The notes beneath the pieces were generated by a model. The model had not been told where the DNA came from and did not search any database. It saw only the letters and a program-made list of their open reading frames with translations. The position numbers were made by a program, and so were the translations under genes. DNA of 64,000 nt, taken from contig OY292276.1 of assembly GCA_958496175.1 (NCBI GenBank), positions 13,472,001-13,536,000 on the forward strand, read 5' to 3'. Source of the stretch: Sisyra terminalis (Eukaryota > Arthropoda > Insecta > Neuroptera > Sisyridae). Below are positions 11,442 to 23,500 of the stretch, one piece after another. Every line of letters begins with the position of its first letter. Position 1 is the first letter of the stretch.

Positions 11442-12686
11442 TCTTTATCAATCAATTGATTTTTACTAATTTGTTTTAAAAATTTGCACACAAGATGTCA
11501 AAATTTTGATATTTTTGTGGCTGATTATATCATTGACTTAAAATCAAAAGTTGTAACAAAATTTTGTTTTAATTGTATATTAAAAAAAAACAAATTTCTT
11601 TCCGGTACACCTAACACTTTAAATGCTAACATTTAAAATAAATAATTAACGTTATTTGCACCTAATAATTTGAAATTCTTTCATTCCAAATAAATAAGTG
11701 TTATTTTAATTACGAGGCAATTAGTTCTGAAGAAAAAGCAACCAAGTGTTATAAATTTAGCCTATTTTCATATCCAATGAAAAAAAAATAAACATTTAAA
11801 AGTATCTTTGTATCTAATGTATCTAATCAAACGGATCAATTTTTGGTTCAAATTTTGTTGTTATTAACTTATGGTTTGCGATATGGGAAAAAAATTTTTT
11901 TTTTAAATTTTTTATACAAAAGTTTTTCAGTATTTCATTAGAGTTATTGCGATAATTAATTAGTGATTTAATGTAGATTCTAAAGTCCTTACAACTACAT
12001 CCTTGTAATTCATAAAACAATGAATTTTAAAATTGTAAATAAAGTTCTTACATAAAGAATTTTATCGCTTACAAACTTATTTTAAGCTCACAACCCTTTG
12101 AAACTCAAGTTGAAAAACGTAGAGCTGTATCTTATACACTTTTATATAGAACATCGAATTGAGAAGATAAGTTGCGAAATATATGTTCCTTTTTCCTTCT
12201 TGTAAACTACTTCAACTTAAATTACTATGTTAATAAACAAGTTTTTTCTGCGACTAAAGAATAATAATATTCAAACACAACATATTTCTATGCAAAAAAA
12301 ATTGTATTTTTATAAGCATTCTTTTTTTAAATGAATCGATGTAACATTTTATGAAATATTACCAATAGACTTAATTATAAAAACTTTTTCCACGAACTGA
12401 AACATTACAAGTAGGTACTTATTGTTAATTAAAAAACATCTTATCTTTCAAGTTTTATCCAATGATACAACTGATTCCTGAATATTTTTCAGTAATTATT
12501 TACGAGGATATACTTAAAGAGATGTTTCTCGAAATAATAAGAACCAACATTACAAAAGAGTTTTCCTTATTTAAAATAAAATTTTGAATTAATGGGATGA
12601 AGTAGTAATGAAACGGTAAAGTTTTATATCAAAATTAATGTAGTTTTGAAATTTAAAACCCGGAAGATGTTGTAGTTTTCCTAATA
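11442..12686. other. intergenic, no gene seen
   Basis: AT-rich. The 65-codon minus-strand frame at 11823-12020 has no supporting feature. Confidence 0.5.
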
Positions 12687-13198
12687 CACCTATCCCCCGA
12701 TTTACACTGAAGATAGGTTCCAGACAAATCCGTGTAAAATGAAATTTTTGTTTTTCCTATATAAAACCGTGTTAAACGAAAAAAACTGCGCAATTAAGTC
12801 ATTTATTGAAATGGAACAAGGGTAAACCATATCCAGAAAATTTAAACTAGGTATAGTTTGTCCAAAAAATGGCGTGATATCGTAGTGAACTTATTCTAAA
12901 AATGAAAACAAAAATAGAAATGAAAAATTATTCAAAAAGTACTTGCTGAAACTTAACAAATTTAGGTATGTTCGAAATTTATTCGCCATTACTTTGAGAA
13001 ACTATCAGAAAGGGGAATCCCTTGTTATTGCAATCAGTGTTGCCAAATGAAAGAAACTCAAAAATAATATCAAAATATGCATTGTGGATATGATTATGTA
13101 ACCAAAAATACATTTTTAGAAATTTTCCGAATTTCATTAGTTTATGAACCGTGGCGAAATCGTGTAAAACGAGGATCGTGTAAATCGGGGGATAGGTG
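12687..13198. mobile_element. MITE with 21-bp terminal inverted repeats
   Basis: The left end CACCTATCCCCCGATTTACA is matched by a near-perfect reverse complement at the right end (TGTAAATCGGGGGATAGGTG), with TA on both sides. Several CGTGTAAA subrepeats lie near both ends. At 512 bp and without an open frame, it is a non-autonomous Tc1/mariner-type element. Confidence 0.8.
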
Positions 13199-13458
13199 TA
13201 TATAGTTTATGTTTCCTGCTAAATTTGTTATTTGGGAGGAATTATAAAATGTTAATTCAAAAGTAACGTTATAAAGTATAACTAAGAACAAAAGTATAAA
13301 CATTTTGATTACAATCTAACTTTTTTAAATCAAGATTTTCTTTGATTAAAGTGGCCTTTCTATTATTGAATTCAATTATTGAAAACATTAATCATTTTTT
13401 AATTGTTAGCAGGAAAATGGACATAGAAGGATGTAAATCCATATGCTAATAATTAAGT

Positions 13459-13496
13459 CTGCAACATTTTGGTCCTTTATTTGACCTTCATCAGGC
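13459..13496 (-). ncRNA. hammerhead-ribozyme-like core, degenerate
   Basis: On the minus strand CTGATGA is followed by a GGTC...GACC helix II with an A-rich loop, then AAAA where GAAA is expected, then TGTTGCAG. The layout is that of the minimal hammerheads known from Penelope-like elements, but a core G is lost, so it is probably inactive. Confidence 0.5.
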
Positions 13497-13726
13497 TTTT
13501 TAATTTATAGTATAAAATGAACTTCACATATATATCAACATAGATTTTCATTTTTTTACACATACATTACAAAATTTAATAAAGTTAGGTAAAACTGTTA
13601 AGTAGCATACTTCTACGAGTAACAATAATAAGTATATGGCTTGTAACATTGCATAACTTTGCTAAAAAAAAGTTCTGGAAAAAAAAGATCTCAGACCATC
13701 AAGATCCACAGTCTTTAAGATTCTAC

Positions 13727-13867
13727 AATAGATGATAAAATTCAGATCTCAGCTTTTATTAAATAAGGAGACAATTCTGGTTGTTTAAGATCGGATCTTA
13801 AAATCTTAAACAACCTGAATTGTCTTCTTATTTAATAAAAGCTGAAATCTGAATTTTATCATCTATT
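13727..13867. repeat. palindromic repeat, ~65-bp arms
   Basis: AATAGATGATAAAATTCAG at the left is mirrored by CTGAATTTTATCATCTATT at the right. The arms meet near 13797 at GATCGGATC. Single arms of the same unit recur at 13980-14025, 19337-19400 (directly beside the Penelope-like element) and 34815-34872. Confidence 0.8.
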
Positions 13868-14066
13868 ATGGAAAGTGGTTTTTACAATAATATATTAAAG
13901 GAGTTTGGAGTTTATATTTATAAATTAATTAAGGGAATGTCAAGAATATTTTATAAAATGGCTTCAATACATAATCGGAAACCGATCTTAAACAACCTGA
14001 ATTGTCTTCTTTCATTCTTCAATCTTTGAAAAGAATGAAAAATGACATAACTCAATTTTAATATTT

Positions 14067-14481
14067 AATAATGTTGTTGGGAACTTGGATTTAAATAATA
14101 ACACGTTATTTTTCAAATTATCTCAACGTTTCGTTGGTATTTATTTCCAACTTCTTCAGGAGAACTAAAACATAATAACAATGCATGTTGTTCAAAGCCA
14201 AATTACACAAATTAATTTTCGCTGTTTAGTATAAAACGAAGGTAAAAATACATAAATTCATTCATAAATACATAAATACATAAAATACATTCAGTATAAA
14301 AATACATAAAACGACATACTGTACCCAACAACAGCATTTCTAAAAGAACTAACGAACCGTACTGACATCTTTGCAACTAAAATCCATCATTGAACAGTAC
14401 AACATTTATTCCGTTCGGTGTCTTAGATAATTTGAAAAATAACGTCTTATTATTTAAATCCAAGTTCCCAAGAACATTATT
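14067..14481. mobile_element. Penelope-related element with inverted ends
   Basis: About 55 bp at the left (from AATAATGTTGTTGGGAACTT) are repeated inverted at the right, ending CCCAAGAACATTATT. The left arm carries a hammerhead-like motif (annotated separately). The middle is ATACATAA-rich. The segment 14311-14425 recurs reversed at 17034-17148. No coding region remains. Confidence 0.6.
14124..14159 (-). ncRNA. hammerhead-ribozyme-like motif with intact core
   Basis: On the minus strand: CTGAAGA (fits CUGANGA), a perfect 5-bp helix II GTTGG/CCAAC with a 9-base AAATAAATA loop, then GAAACGTTGAG. Core, helix and order match the hammerheads of Penelope-like retroelements. Helices I and III are short and unproven here. 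Confidence 0.6.
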
Positions 14482-15327
14482 AATTATTTACCACACCATG
14501 GATGAGAGCAAGCATTAATTTTAATTTTAATTTTATTGTTAACTACCTTTTAATTGATATCAGATATCGTTGAAATCTTATATTACTTATATTTTATAGA
14601 AAACACTATTGCCTGAAAAAAATTGCAACTTTATCAATAGTGTACTCAACCTAAGTTTCAAATAAATTAAAAAAACAATACAAATGATGTATTTGTAAGG
14701 TTATTTAAGTATTATGTTTCATTAAAAAGCTTACATCAAGAAAGCTCCATAACAATATTTGGTCATCGTTTAAATATTCAAATCTCTGTTTAGTTATCAA
14801 TAATGCCAACTTTACGCTATTATATACATTAAAGTCTGTAAAGTTTTTACAAATATGCAAAGTATTTCGATTATTTTTCACATCACAAACATTTCATGTC
14901 TTAAATCGTTCCAAAATCAATACGATACAAGGAGAGATTAAGTAATCGAATCTTTGTCACATTACGAATTTACGGAGCTTGAGAATTAGAGCTTTAGCGA
15001 ACAGGTCGCTTACAGGCAAATAAATTAAATTGAATCCCTATACTATTTACTACGACAACATAAACCTTACACATATTCCAATGACAGTAATTTCGATTCA
15101 ATATACTAAATTTATCCTTAAATAAAATTCAACTAGAGAACAGGACTTATGAAGACGAAAATATCAATTAAACAGTTTTCTATGGTTGTTTCAGAGATTA
15201 AAAGTTATAAAATTTTCAATTTGTGTCTTCATTTTTTTGAAAAATGAAAATTTTTAAGTTTAATAAAATTGATATGGAATATTTATGAAAATTTATTCTC
15301 ACCAATTATTAACTCTGTTATTAAATA
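14482..15327. other. intergenic, no gene seen
   Basis: AT-rich, without convincing open frames or repeat boundaries. Confidence 0.5.
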
Positions 15328-15830
15328 CTAGTAGTTGCCCGTTGCATTCGCGACTAAAGATTTTATCTCAATAAAATGTTTAATATGAGATAATGTAGAG
15401 TTAATCAACAATTGAAATTTTAAATTTAATAATCAAAGTATTGTTAAAATAAAAAAAAGTTTATCTAAAATTATATTAAGAAATAAAATATAAGTGTTTT
15501 TTTTTATCTCGTTTTAATAACATTTTAAATAACGTCATTTCACTAAATCACTAAATTAATATGAAAGTTTAATACTTATGTAGTACTTACACCAAATAGG
15601 CGATTTTAAATTTTGGTTCGTTTTTCAACAAACTTTTTAAAATCTATTTTATTTTATGAACCAACGGTTGTGATCTGGAGTAATTATATATTCGGCTGAA
15701 AAGCATTAAGGTAGCAATTTTTTGCCATATATTTCACTGTCAATTCAAATATAAAATCTTCGATACAAACTCGGTAATTAGAAGAATTTGAAAACCAATT
15801 ATTGTTATTGAAAATAAATAAAATATTCGA
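15328..15830 (+). repeat. dispersed repeat copy A (unclassified)
   Basis: It begins ACTAGTAGTTGCCCGTTGC and matches 43128-43360 plus 46825-47084 over about 500 bp with few differences. No coding content or terminal repeats are evident, so the class is unknown. This copy lacks the LTR element that interrupts copy B and therefore shows that element's empty target site (near 15574-15577). Confidence 0.75.
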
Positions 15831-17033
15831 ATTTACTTCCACGCTTTCCACCTATTTCCAACAATTGTGTATGCACAACGTCCAAATGTGCGAAATCGAA
15901 TAGCTTTTTAGTCATGTTAACTTATATAAAGAAGGTCATTATTTTTTTAATTTTATATTGTATTTTCAAATATAATTGCACATTTGTGTCGATGAAATTA
16001 GGAAAGTGTTTTCCTTATACGATGCAGATATATAATAAGAAAGGGTTTTTGAAAATTTCTCCCCTAAAAGAGTGAAAAACGGTAGCAAAGTTTGTAAGGG
16101 ATAATGTTTAATAAACAATCGAAATTTCAAATTTAATAATCAATCACAGTCCGTTAAAAGCGAAACGTTATTACTGCCTAATATAAAACAAAGTTGATTT
16201 ATTATTAGAAACAAAACTTAGAGTCTGCTTAAAAATTTAAACTCTGATAAGTAGATATATCTGAAAAGGTTAAGTTAAGTTTATAAATGAGTATTATGCT
16301 TTTTTTTGGCTTTCACATATTGTAAACCTGGAAATTCGAAATACGTATTCATAAATAAATACATTAGTGAGTGAGTACCCTTACCAACATTTTGAATGCG
16401 TAAGTGGGGATAACAGAGCGCATGCGCATAGCTCATTCTGCACGGACGCACGGCAAGATAGCCGTTAATTTATATATAAGAAAAGAGGTTATTTGAAAAC
16501 AAGCCGTATTGTTGGAATAAGTACTCGAGCTGAAGTGGTTTGTTTCTAATTTGAAGACTTTGAGGTGTTTAGTAATGAGACATACGGAAATGTTGTAATC
16601 TAAAAATATTTTGATTATTTTATGGGTTATTTACAAAAGTGTTACATTTTTTTTCAATATCTGGAAAGATAATACTAAAATATTAATTATTAAAACTAAA
16701 ATGTAAAACATTCTTAATTACTGTATAATTTTCTTTGTAAAATAAAACAAAAATAGAAATAGGTATTAGCAAAATAAGTTCGGTTCGATTTTTGTATCGA
16801 ACAAATTTCCGATATTCCTCGATTACAGATTTTTGTTAACCCTTAGTCACTAAAGACCTTAGTAGTTATTTGAATCCAATGAGCTTTAAGATGATTTTAT
16901 CTAAAGAAATCTACCTAACTAAAAATAGCAGGGGCTAGGAATTTAAAAACTTAGACTTTATTTGCCAACTTCCAACATTGAATAGTGTAATTTGTTATTG
17001 ATATTCTCTTAGATGTACCTATTTAACAAAGGA
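15831..17033. other. intergenic; possible tail of the dispersed repeat
   Basis: 16090-16145 partly repeats internal sequence of the repeat at 15328. A GC-richer patch at 16380-16490 ends in a TATA-like run (TTTATATATAAG). No gene is supported. Confidence 0.4.
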
Positions 17034-17148
17034 TAAGACACCGAACGGATTAAATGTTGTACTGTTCAAAGATGGATTTTAGTTGCAAAGATGTCAGTAC
17101 GGTTCGTTAGTTCTTTTAGAAATGCAGTTGTTGGGTGCAGTATGTCGT
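17034..17148. repeat. inverted copy of Penelope-related segment
   Basis: This is a near reverse complement of 14311-14425, including the blocks TAAGACACCGAACGG and AGTACGGTTCGTTAGTTC. It ends about 310 bp before the first small secreted-protein gene. Confidence 0.75.
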
Positions 17149-17456
17149 TTTCTTTTCAGGTGGAAAATGATGCTTTCTTACATAATCTTTTTTTCCACAA
17201 TGGTCGTAATACCACATTATCCGCATGGAAAGCATAGAAACTTAATGCATCTTTAAGTTTTATTACTATAAAGATAAAAAAATTAAAAATATTATTGTTT
17301 TTGTACTCAAATTTTTTTATGATTATCTTTTTATATAAAAAATTTATTATTCCTTATCAATGTGCCGAATATTTTATCATTTTTATTGTTTAAAAAATAC
17401 AATCGTTATACATTAAAAGTTTAAAATTTCAACATTTAAATTACGCAGAATTAATT

Positions 17457-17785
17457 ATGAAATTGTTATTGATATTTGTTTTCGTAAGTTTTTGTTTCTT
17501 AAATTTTATGGTTTGAAATAATTATAAAATTTATTTCAGTTAATTTGTTCTCATTTTGAAATACGTAAATGTCAAAATAAAAATGGAATATATTTGGAAA
17601 ATTATTGGTGGTACGAATCGCCTCATTTAGGAACATTACAAAATCGGCTGGATTATATGGCAATGTTAGCCCCGAAAAGTGAACTAATAAAAATTTCCAT
17701 GAAAACTTGTGAATTTGTGAGCAGTAGAAATCCTCCATTAAAACTCAATAATTTAAAGCAGAAATTTTTTAAAAATTCAAACTAA
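17457..17785 (+). CDS. small secreted protein, two exons (90 aa)
   Basis: I do not recognise the family. Exon 1 (17457-17483) encodes MKLLLIFVF. The intron (17484-17539, 56 bp) has a GTAAGT donor and TTTCAG acceptor in phase 0. Exon 2 (17540-17785) continues the hydrophobic signal sequence as LICSH and then runs 81 codons to TAA. The predicted mature part is about 75 residues, basic and lysine-rich, with a NYWWYESPHL patch and two cysteines. There is no transmembrane segment beyond the signal peptide. The architecture (signal peptide split by a tiny phase-0 intron, one terminal exon) recurs in the genes at 21467-21796 and 26310-26599. Splice sites and frame support a real gene; function is unknown. 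Confidence 0.7.
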
Positions 17786-18962
17786 AAAAAGTATACAATT
17801 TACTAGTCTCTATACTTTTATTTTAAACCAAAAAAAAAATATAGGCTTTTAAAAATTTACTTGAGAAATACAACTACAAAAGTATCTATCATAAATTTGA
17901 TTTATTGAGCCTATCACAGTATGAAAACACAATCTTCAACTTTAGAACTTAAAACATTTTTAACATTAAATATATTTTAGGTACATTTGACTAGAAGGGT
18001 TCGGTTCAACTTTTATATTTGAATTGCATGATTTTAGTTTTATGTGAGGAATTATATAATGGATTTTGCTAGTATTTTTCATCCTCAACGAATTGACAGG
18101 TAATTTATAATTTCAATAAGTGGTTCAACTTGTTCAGTTCATATATTTTGACTTCTGTAATTGATTGGTTTATTATAACCGTTTGATTGATTACTTGTTC
18201 AATCTTTGATTTGACTAATTTGATAACTCATTAATAATTAATTATCGAACCAAAAACCAACATACCTATCCTACATGTGATGATATTTGCAAAAAATAAG
18301 CTTTATGATTGAAAAAAAAAGAAGTAATATTCAAGAACATAAATGATTTTTTATCGTAAAATAAAAGCAGCTTTCATTATTTCATGTAATTTGTTTTCAA
18401 ATGTGTCATTACTTTAAGGCCCTAAAACAATGATTTTTTTTATCCTTGTATATAATTCCTTACTATGATATATATATAAGCATAGCAAGAAAGGAAATAA
18501 AAGCAAGGGAAATGTGTTTTTGTGCTTTTAATATAAAAACGACTGAATTGTTTTTTAAACTTTTTGTCATATAGAAAGCTTCTATTGAAAATTACACTAG
18601 CTGGATATTTAAAACTTTGGTATTAGAGCATTAGTTCTGCCATTTTGTGTTGATAAGATGAAATTATCGCCCCAAATTGAATAGGGACTTTAACAATATT
18701 GGTCTTTATAGTAAATTTTAAGTCCTTATAAAGGTTTACTTGAAAACTAGAGAAAGCAAAGAATAATAAAAATTGCTTCTTTCAACTCTTTTTCAAAATA
18801 TTTTTACACTACGACCCACATTGCTTGGAATATACCAAATTCCCTACTTTCAGGCTAACTATTCTTTATGAAAAAAATATGCACAGTATTATAAAAGCAA
18901 TAGTCAAGTAATTAAAAAAAATATTTTTGTCATAAAATTGGTGCAAATAGATTAGTACAAGA
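17786..18962. other. intergenic, no gene seen
   Basis: It holds the 3' flank of the secreted-protein gene and AT-rich DNA without supported features. Confidence 0.5.
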
Positions 18963-19086
18963 TAGAGATTGCAGAATCTAGCAAAGTGGGATCCCGAGAT
19001 CTAGCGGGATCCAGCTCAATTTTAGGCTCTAGCAGGATCCCGCTGTTACGAAGTCCTGCAAAAATCCCGCGGGATTGCAATCCCTA
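18963..19086. mobile_element. short hAT-type MITE, GC-rich
   Basis: Ends TAGAGATTGCAG and TTGCAATCCCTA are imperfect inverted repeats. Flanks GTACAAGA and GTACAGGT match at 6 of 8 positions, as expected for an old 8-bp hAT duplication. The 124-bp interior is rich in GGGATCCCGC, clearly unlike the AT-rich surroundings. Confidence 0.65.
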
Positions 19087-19336
19087 GTACAGGTGGATTA
19101 ACATAAAGTACATTCACTTTTGAATGAAATTTTCAAAATAAATTGCTTTATAAATTTGTGTAATTAAACATGGCAGCTAAAAGATAAATATTAACTAACG
19201 TTTAAATATGTTTTTGGACTTTTATCTCAAGGTACGTACGTACTTCGACTGCCTTATCATTTTTCTCAAGGGGTATAAAACAGTAAGCTTTTAATTGTAC
19301 TATAATTTTTAAAATCTTAAGGTATTGCAAGATACA

Positions 19337-19400
19337 TGATAAAATTCAGATCTCAGCTTTTATTTTTTTAAATAAGACGTCAATTCAGGTTGTTTAAGAT
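19337..19400 (+). repeat. single arm of the GATAAAATTCAG palindrome family
   Basis: It matches one arm of the palindrome at 13727-13867 and abuts the 3' end of the Penelope-like element, so it may be part of that element's terminal repeat or its target. Confidence 0.6.
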
Positions 19401-19429
19401 CGGTTTTTTTATTTAATATTTTTATTATT

Positions 19430-19475
19430 CAATTAGCTACGTTTCGTTACGTATCGTAACTTCATCAGGCTTCTA
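19430..19475 (-). ncRNA. hammerhead-ribozyme-like motif at the Penelope 3' end
   Basis: Minus strand: CTGATGA, A, GTTACG-ATA-CGTAAC, GAAAC, GTAGC. The catalytic-core sequences are complete and helix II is a perfect 6-bp hairpin, with one unpaired A after CTGATGA. It is placed downstream of the RT-endonuclease frame, where Penelope-like elements carry hammerheads in their terminal repeats. Cleavage activity cannot be judged from sequence alone because helices I and III are weak. Confidence 0.65.
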
Positions 19476-19860
19476 TAAAAATTAAAATAATTACAAAATA
19501 TGTCAATCATACATAAATTTCAAAACTATAATTATATACATATAATATAGATAGTATAAAATATTTGTAATTAAATAATAATAACTAACTCAAAAATTTC
19601 AAAATATGACAAATATTTTAAGAGATATTCTAATAAATAATTTAACATATAATGATAAAATTAATTAATAAAATACCTGGATTCACAAAAATAAAATATT
19701 TTCAATTTAAATTCAATAAATAAATAAAAATTAAAAAATTACACACTCTACCCATACACATTAAATGCATATTCAGTGCGCCTAATGAGCCCAACTAACA
19801 TCCAACCGCGCGTTATTCACATATAGGTCCACCAATTTAAACTCTTTTTACACTTTTTTT

Positions 19861-21361
19861 TTAAAATTTATAAAGCAAATTAAAATACATCCCACTTAAA
19901 TTTTCTGTGTCTGTTCTAAAATTTACATTATTATTTAAAAATATGTGAATTATTTCAATCATATTACGTTTGTAATTAACTTTCTCTTTATCTAAAATTT
20001 TGACATTATTAAAATCGAATTGATGACCGGTCTCTAGGCGATGAAGACATAACGCAGTATTGTCCTTTAATTTATCAGCCTTTCTACAACTATACTCATG
20101 TTGATAAATTCTACTGCCCAGATACTGTTTTGTCTATCCAATATAAACTTTATTACATGAACATGGGATACTATAAATAATATTTGAATTTTTAAATAAT
20201 TTATCTCTATCTTTTAACTTACTATAAATTTGCCCCACTGTATGAATATTATAAAAATCCGGTTGCCAGTCAGTTCCACGGAAGCATAAACTAATCGACG
20301 GAGCTAGACCCTTCAGGAACGGGAACCTGAACTGATTCTCTTCTTTCTTCTTTTTTATGACGGTATTGTTATTATTATTAAGATTATCCTTTTTCAGAAT
20401 TATTTCTTCCTCACTTAGATGTAAACGTTTAAAATTTTTCAATACATTTATTGATAAAAAATCTTGGGTAATTATATAATTTAAGTGAATTAATCACTTT
20501 CATCATATTTTTTTCATGAAACGATTCCTGGCTCAAATTTATAGATCTATATAATAGTCCCAGTACAACACTCGCTTTATAAGAAATTGGATGATGTGAC
20601 AGGAAATTTAGAAGTCTTCCAGATGATGTGGGTTTTTGGTACCAATCCGTAATTAATTTACCTTCAGGTAACCGCAATACCATAGTATCTAAAAATGCGA
20701 TACTACCATCACTCTCCAATTCCAAAGTGAATTGGATACTTGAATGGATACTGTTGAAATAATTTAGTAAATTATCTTTTTCTTTACTTGGTACTGCCGC
20801 CAAAGTGTCATCGACATATAAATAAATAAATGGAACCTCGAATGGCAAAATCTTCAATATATTTTTTAATACGTAGTACATAACTAAATTAGCCAACGTA
20901 GGACTTGCTGGATTCCCCATACTCATCCCATCTAATTGAAGGAAAAAATTGCCCTCGTAGGTGAAATAGCTAGTATTGAAGCACAAAGTGATCAATTGAA
21001 TTAACACCCCCTTAGGTATCTTGATGAACTGACCAACATACTCCCATTCTTCATCCACAATTTTCAACACCAATTTTCAACATATATCCTTCTGGCAACA
21101 CGGTACCTTGAATTTTTTTAACAAATTCTATGGAATTTTTAATGTTGTACGGTAGTTGTTCAATCAATGGTCGTAATAAAGTGTGCAAGAACGACGCTAA
21201 GTTATAACACGGGGTATTTATACAACTAACCATAGGTCGTAATTTGCATCCCAAATTATGGACTTTACGTCCATAATTAAATAAAAAAAAGGTATTGCAA
21301 GAATTAGTTTGAATATTTGACAAACAATAGTTGTATGTACCAAGTTTACTTATTGAAATGA
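19861..21361 (-). pseudogene. Penelope-like reverse transcriptase with GIY-YIG endonuclease, broken
   Basis: The product would copy element RNA and nick target DNA. Minus-strand translation shows ISKLGTYNYC and LRPMVSCINTPCYNLASFLH (about 21358-21170). RT motifs follow: LDGMSMGNPASPTLANL, the catalytic YVDD at about 20812-20823, SIAFLDTMV and DWYQKPTSSGRLLNFLSHHP. The endonuclease has IIYSIPCSCNKVYIG. Damage: the motif A block that normally carries the first catalytic aspartate is absent at a short direct repeat (GTTGAAAATTG, about 21055-21076), with a frame change. Another frameshift lies near 20430, and a TAG follows directly after YIG (20133-20131). The remainder reads on to a TAA at 19861. 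It cannot make an active enzyme. Confidence 0.85.
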
Positions 21362-21466
21362 ATTGAATAATATTTTGTATAAAAAAATTATCACAACATT
21401 AACATAAAATTTTCCTTACTTTTTTTAAACACATAACTGTTTAATAAATAAACAAAAAAGCTCTTC

Positions 21467-21796
21467 CTAAGAATTATTACTTTTTATTGCTGCTGGAATA
21501 CTTTGCAAATAGAAATCGAATAAATATTTCGGTTCTTGTCTTTCATCTTCCGGCAAGTATGTGTCAATTTCATTGTTTAAATCCTCAACAAATTTTTGGA
21601 GCAATTTAAGCTGATTTGGATCGTCATTAATGGGCAATGACGTCACTAAATGAGTGGCTGGGTACCCAGTTGGTAGCGAAACACTTATCGAAATCTACAA
21701 AAAATAAATGCATGTGCATTTCGTTAACTTTTTATTATTGGCTTAACTCACCAACAGCGAAAATAAACAAATAAAACTCCAAAATTGAGACATCAT
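21467..21796 (-). CDS. small secreted protein, two exons (90 aa)
   Basis: I do not recognise the family. Exon 1 (21796-21752) encodes MMSQFWSFICLFSLL. The 57-bp intron (21751-21695) has a GTGAGT donor and a TTTTTTGTAG acceptor in phase 0. Exon 2 (21694-21467) completes the signal peptide (ISISVS) and encodes the rest up to TAG. The mature protein is about 69 residues, cysteine-free and acidic. It starts near LPTGYPATHLV and has a predicted amphipathic stretch (QLKLLQKFVEDLNNEID) and a DFYLQSIPAAIK tail. The two adjacent ATGs at the start make the exact initiator uncertain by one residue. It shares gene structure with the genes at 17457 and 26310 but no clear sequence similarity. It begins about 90 bp from the Penelope-like element. 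Confidence 0.78.
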
Positions 21797-23500
21797 GAAC
21801 ATATAGAGCTCAAAAAACAATTCGTTTTTAATTGTTCAAAGAAAATTTAAAGGAACGAGTAAGCATGGTTTTACATAAATAAGCAATAAACTTTATGCTC
21901 GTGTAAAATTTTATCTTTGCGCTTTAATTGTTCCATTGAATTTTCTACGATAGCACTTTGCAGGTTTTTCTTTTTATATGTGAGTAGATAACATTTTGGA
22001 TATATGAACTGTAAAAAATTCGGCTGGATTTTATAGCTCGATTTTATTGTGGGTTTTTTGGTGATGTTTCAAAGTTTGATATTTATTAAAATATGCTAAT
22101 GTTAAATGGAAAAAACTAAGTTACATGAAACTGTTATATTCATTAGTAATAATAAAATTATGAAGTAAAGAGATAAAAAAATTCTTTGAAAATGCTTTTA
22201 ATTAAGATGTAAACTGAAGAAATGAAGTGCCAAGCTTAACATATAGGAATTGTATGGTGAAAAATAGTTAGATTTACAAAATAACTGCGATGACTGTAAC
22301 ACTAGAGGACATTACAGGCTTAGAGCTTTAAGAGACTGCAGTCTTTGCAAACGTGTTAAGGGGTATCATGTTTTTTCCACTGCATTTTTGTACAGAATTA
22401 AGACAGGCGTACCTATACATTCATATTTTTCTGTAAACGAATGAGATAGTGCCGTAATTAAGTGGTAGAGAAAACATGAAGCACATTTCCATGAAAAGAA
22501 GTACTTTAAATATACTCCAAGGGAGAACTGCAGACTCGTTAGTTTTAATTGGCATTCAGAAAGTTGCTACGGAAAACATACAGTGCTACTGCATTAAGAG
22601 TAATTCAAATTAATCATCACGATGAGAAGATATTGCGACTTTATTATTATCGCTATTATTACGATGTGTAAATGTTTATACAGAAATTATTATTTATTTA
22701 TTTTCATGTTATTTAAACGTTCAGATTATACCACTGAAGCTTAATTTTTGTTTCTAGTTTAAAAGTTATTTGTCTAATTGTTCTAATTAAGTCAGGGCTA
22801 TCATTTCATAGCGCAAAAAAAAGGCGTGAAATCGTTATAATCATAAACAAGCAAAGAAGTATAAAAAATCATGGGAAAAAATAGTTATAGAAAATTGGTT
22901 TAATCTTTTTTTTGGAAGAAATAACTTTTACAAAGTAAAAAGTTCATGTAATTTACAGTAAATCAACCTTATTCTTGAATACCTATTTTAATGCGTCTAT
23001 AAAAATAGTTTCCTTCAATTTTTTGCTAGAATTCCAACATAAAAATAACGATTCTGTAATCAAATGGCAACGTTTTTGCATTTATCGATCGATCACCGAA
23101 ATGCTTGTTTGAAATTCATGACAATCCATTTTGAATTTAAATTAAGTTAAACAAAAACGAAAATAATGAACAAGCTTTTTTCAATAATTTCAAGGGGAAA
23201 CCAATTTACAATTTTATTTTCGTTGCTATATAACTTTAACAATGTTCTTATTAGCATACATCGACTAAAGTTCGCGTTCAAATCGAGTTAAATAATACTG
23301 GTGATTTTTAGTGGAAGCGTCGAAGATGAGTGCTATATATTGGAACAAGTGCCAATATGGCCACTCGATTTAAATTGAATTTCGTTCAAGAACAGGAATT
23401 TCTAAGTAGAATGGGATATCTGTAATCTGTATCGTAAGCGACGTAAGCCAACCGAGTTTTTTTTTCGTCGCAATGAAAGGTATTGGTACGAACAGGGCAT
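21797..23500. other. intergenic, no gene seen
   Basis: It includes the likely promoter of the minus-strand secreted-protein gene just above 21797. No other coding structure with splice sites was found. 22290-22620 is less AT-rich than its surroundings but carries stops in every frame. Confidence 0.45.

Larger units (their letters stand above)
19401..21380 (-). mobile_element. Penelope-like retroelement, decayed
   Basis: On the minus strand, in order: a 5' reverse-transcriptase part, the RT palm and thumb, a GIY-YIG endonuclease, a 3' UTR and a hammerhead-like motif. This is the canonical order of an endonuclease-bearing Penelope-like element. The 5' end is not defined. It lies between two small secreted-protein genes, with the gene on its right only about 90 bp away. 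Confidence 0.85.
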
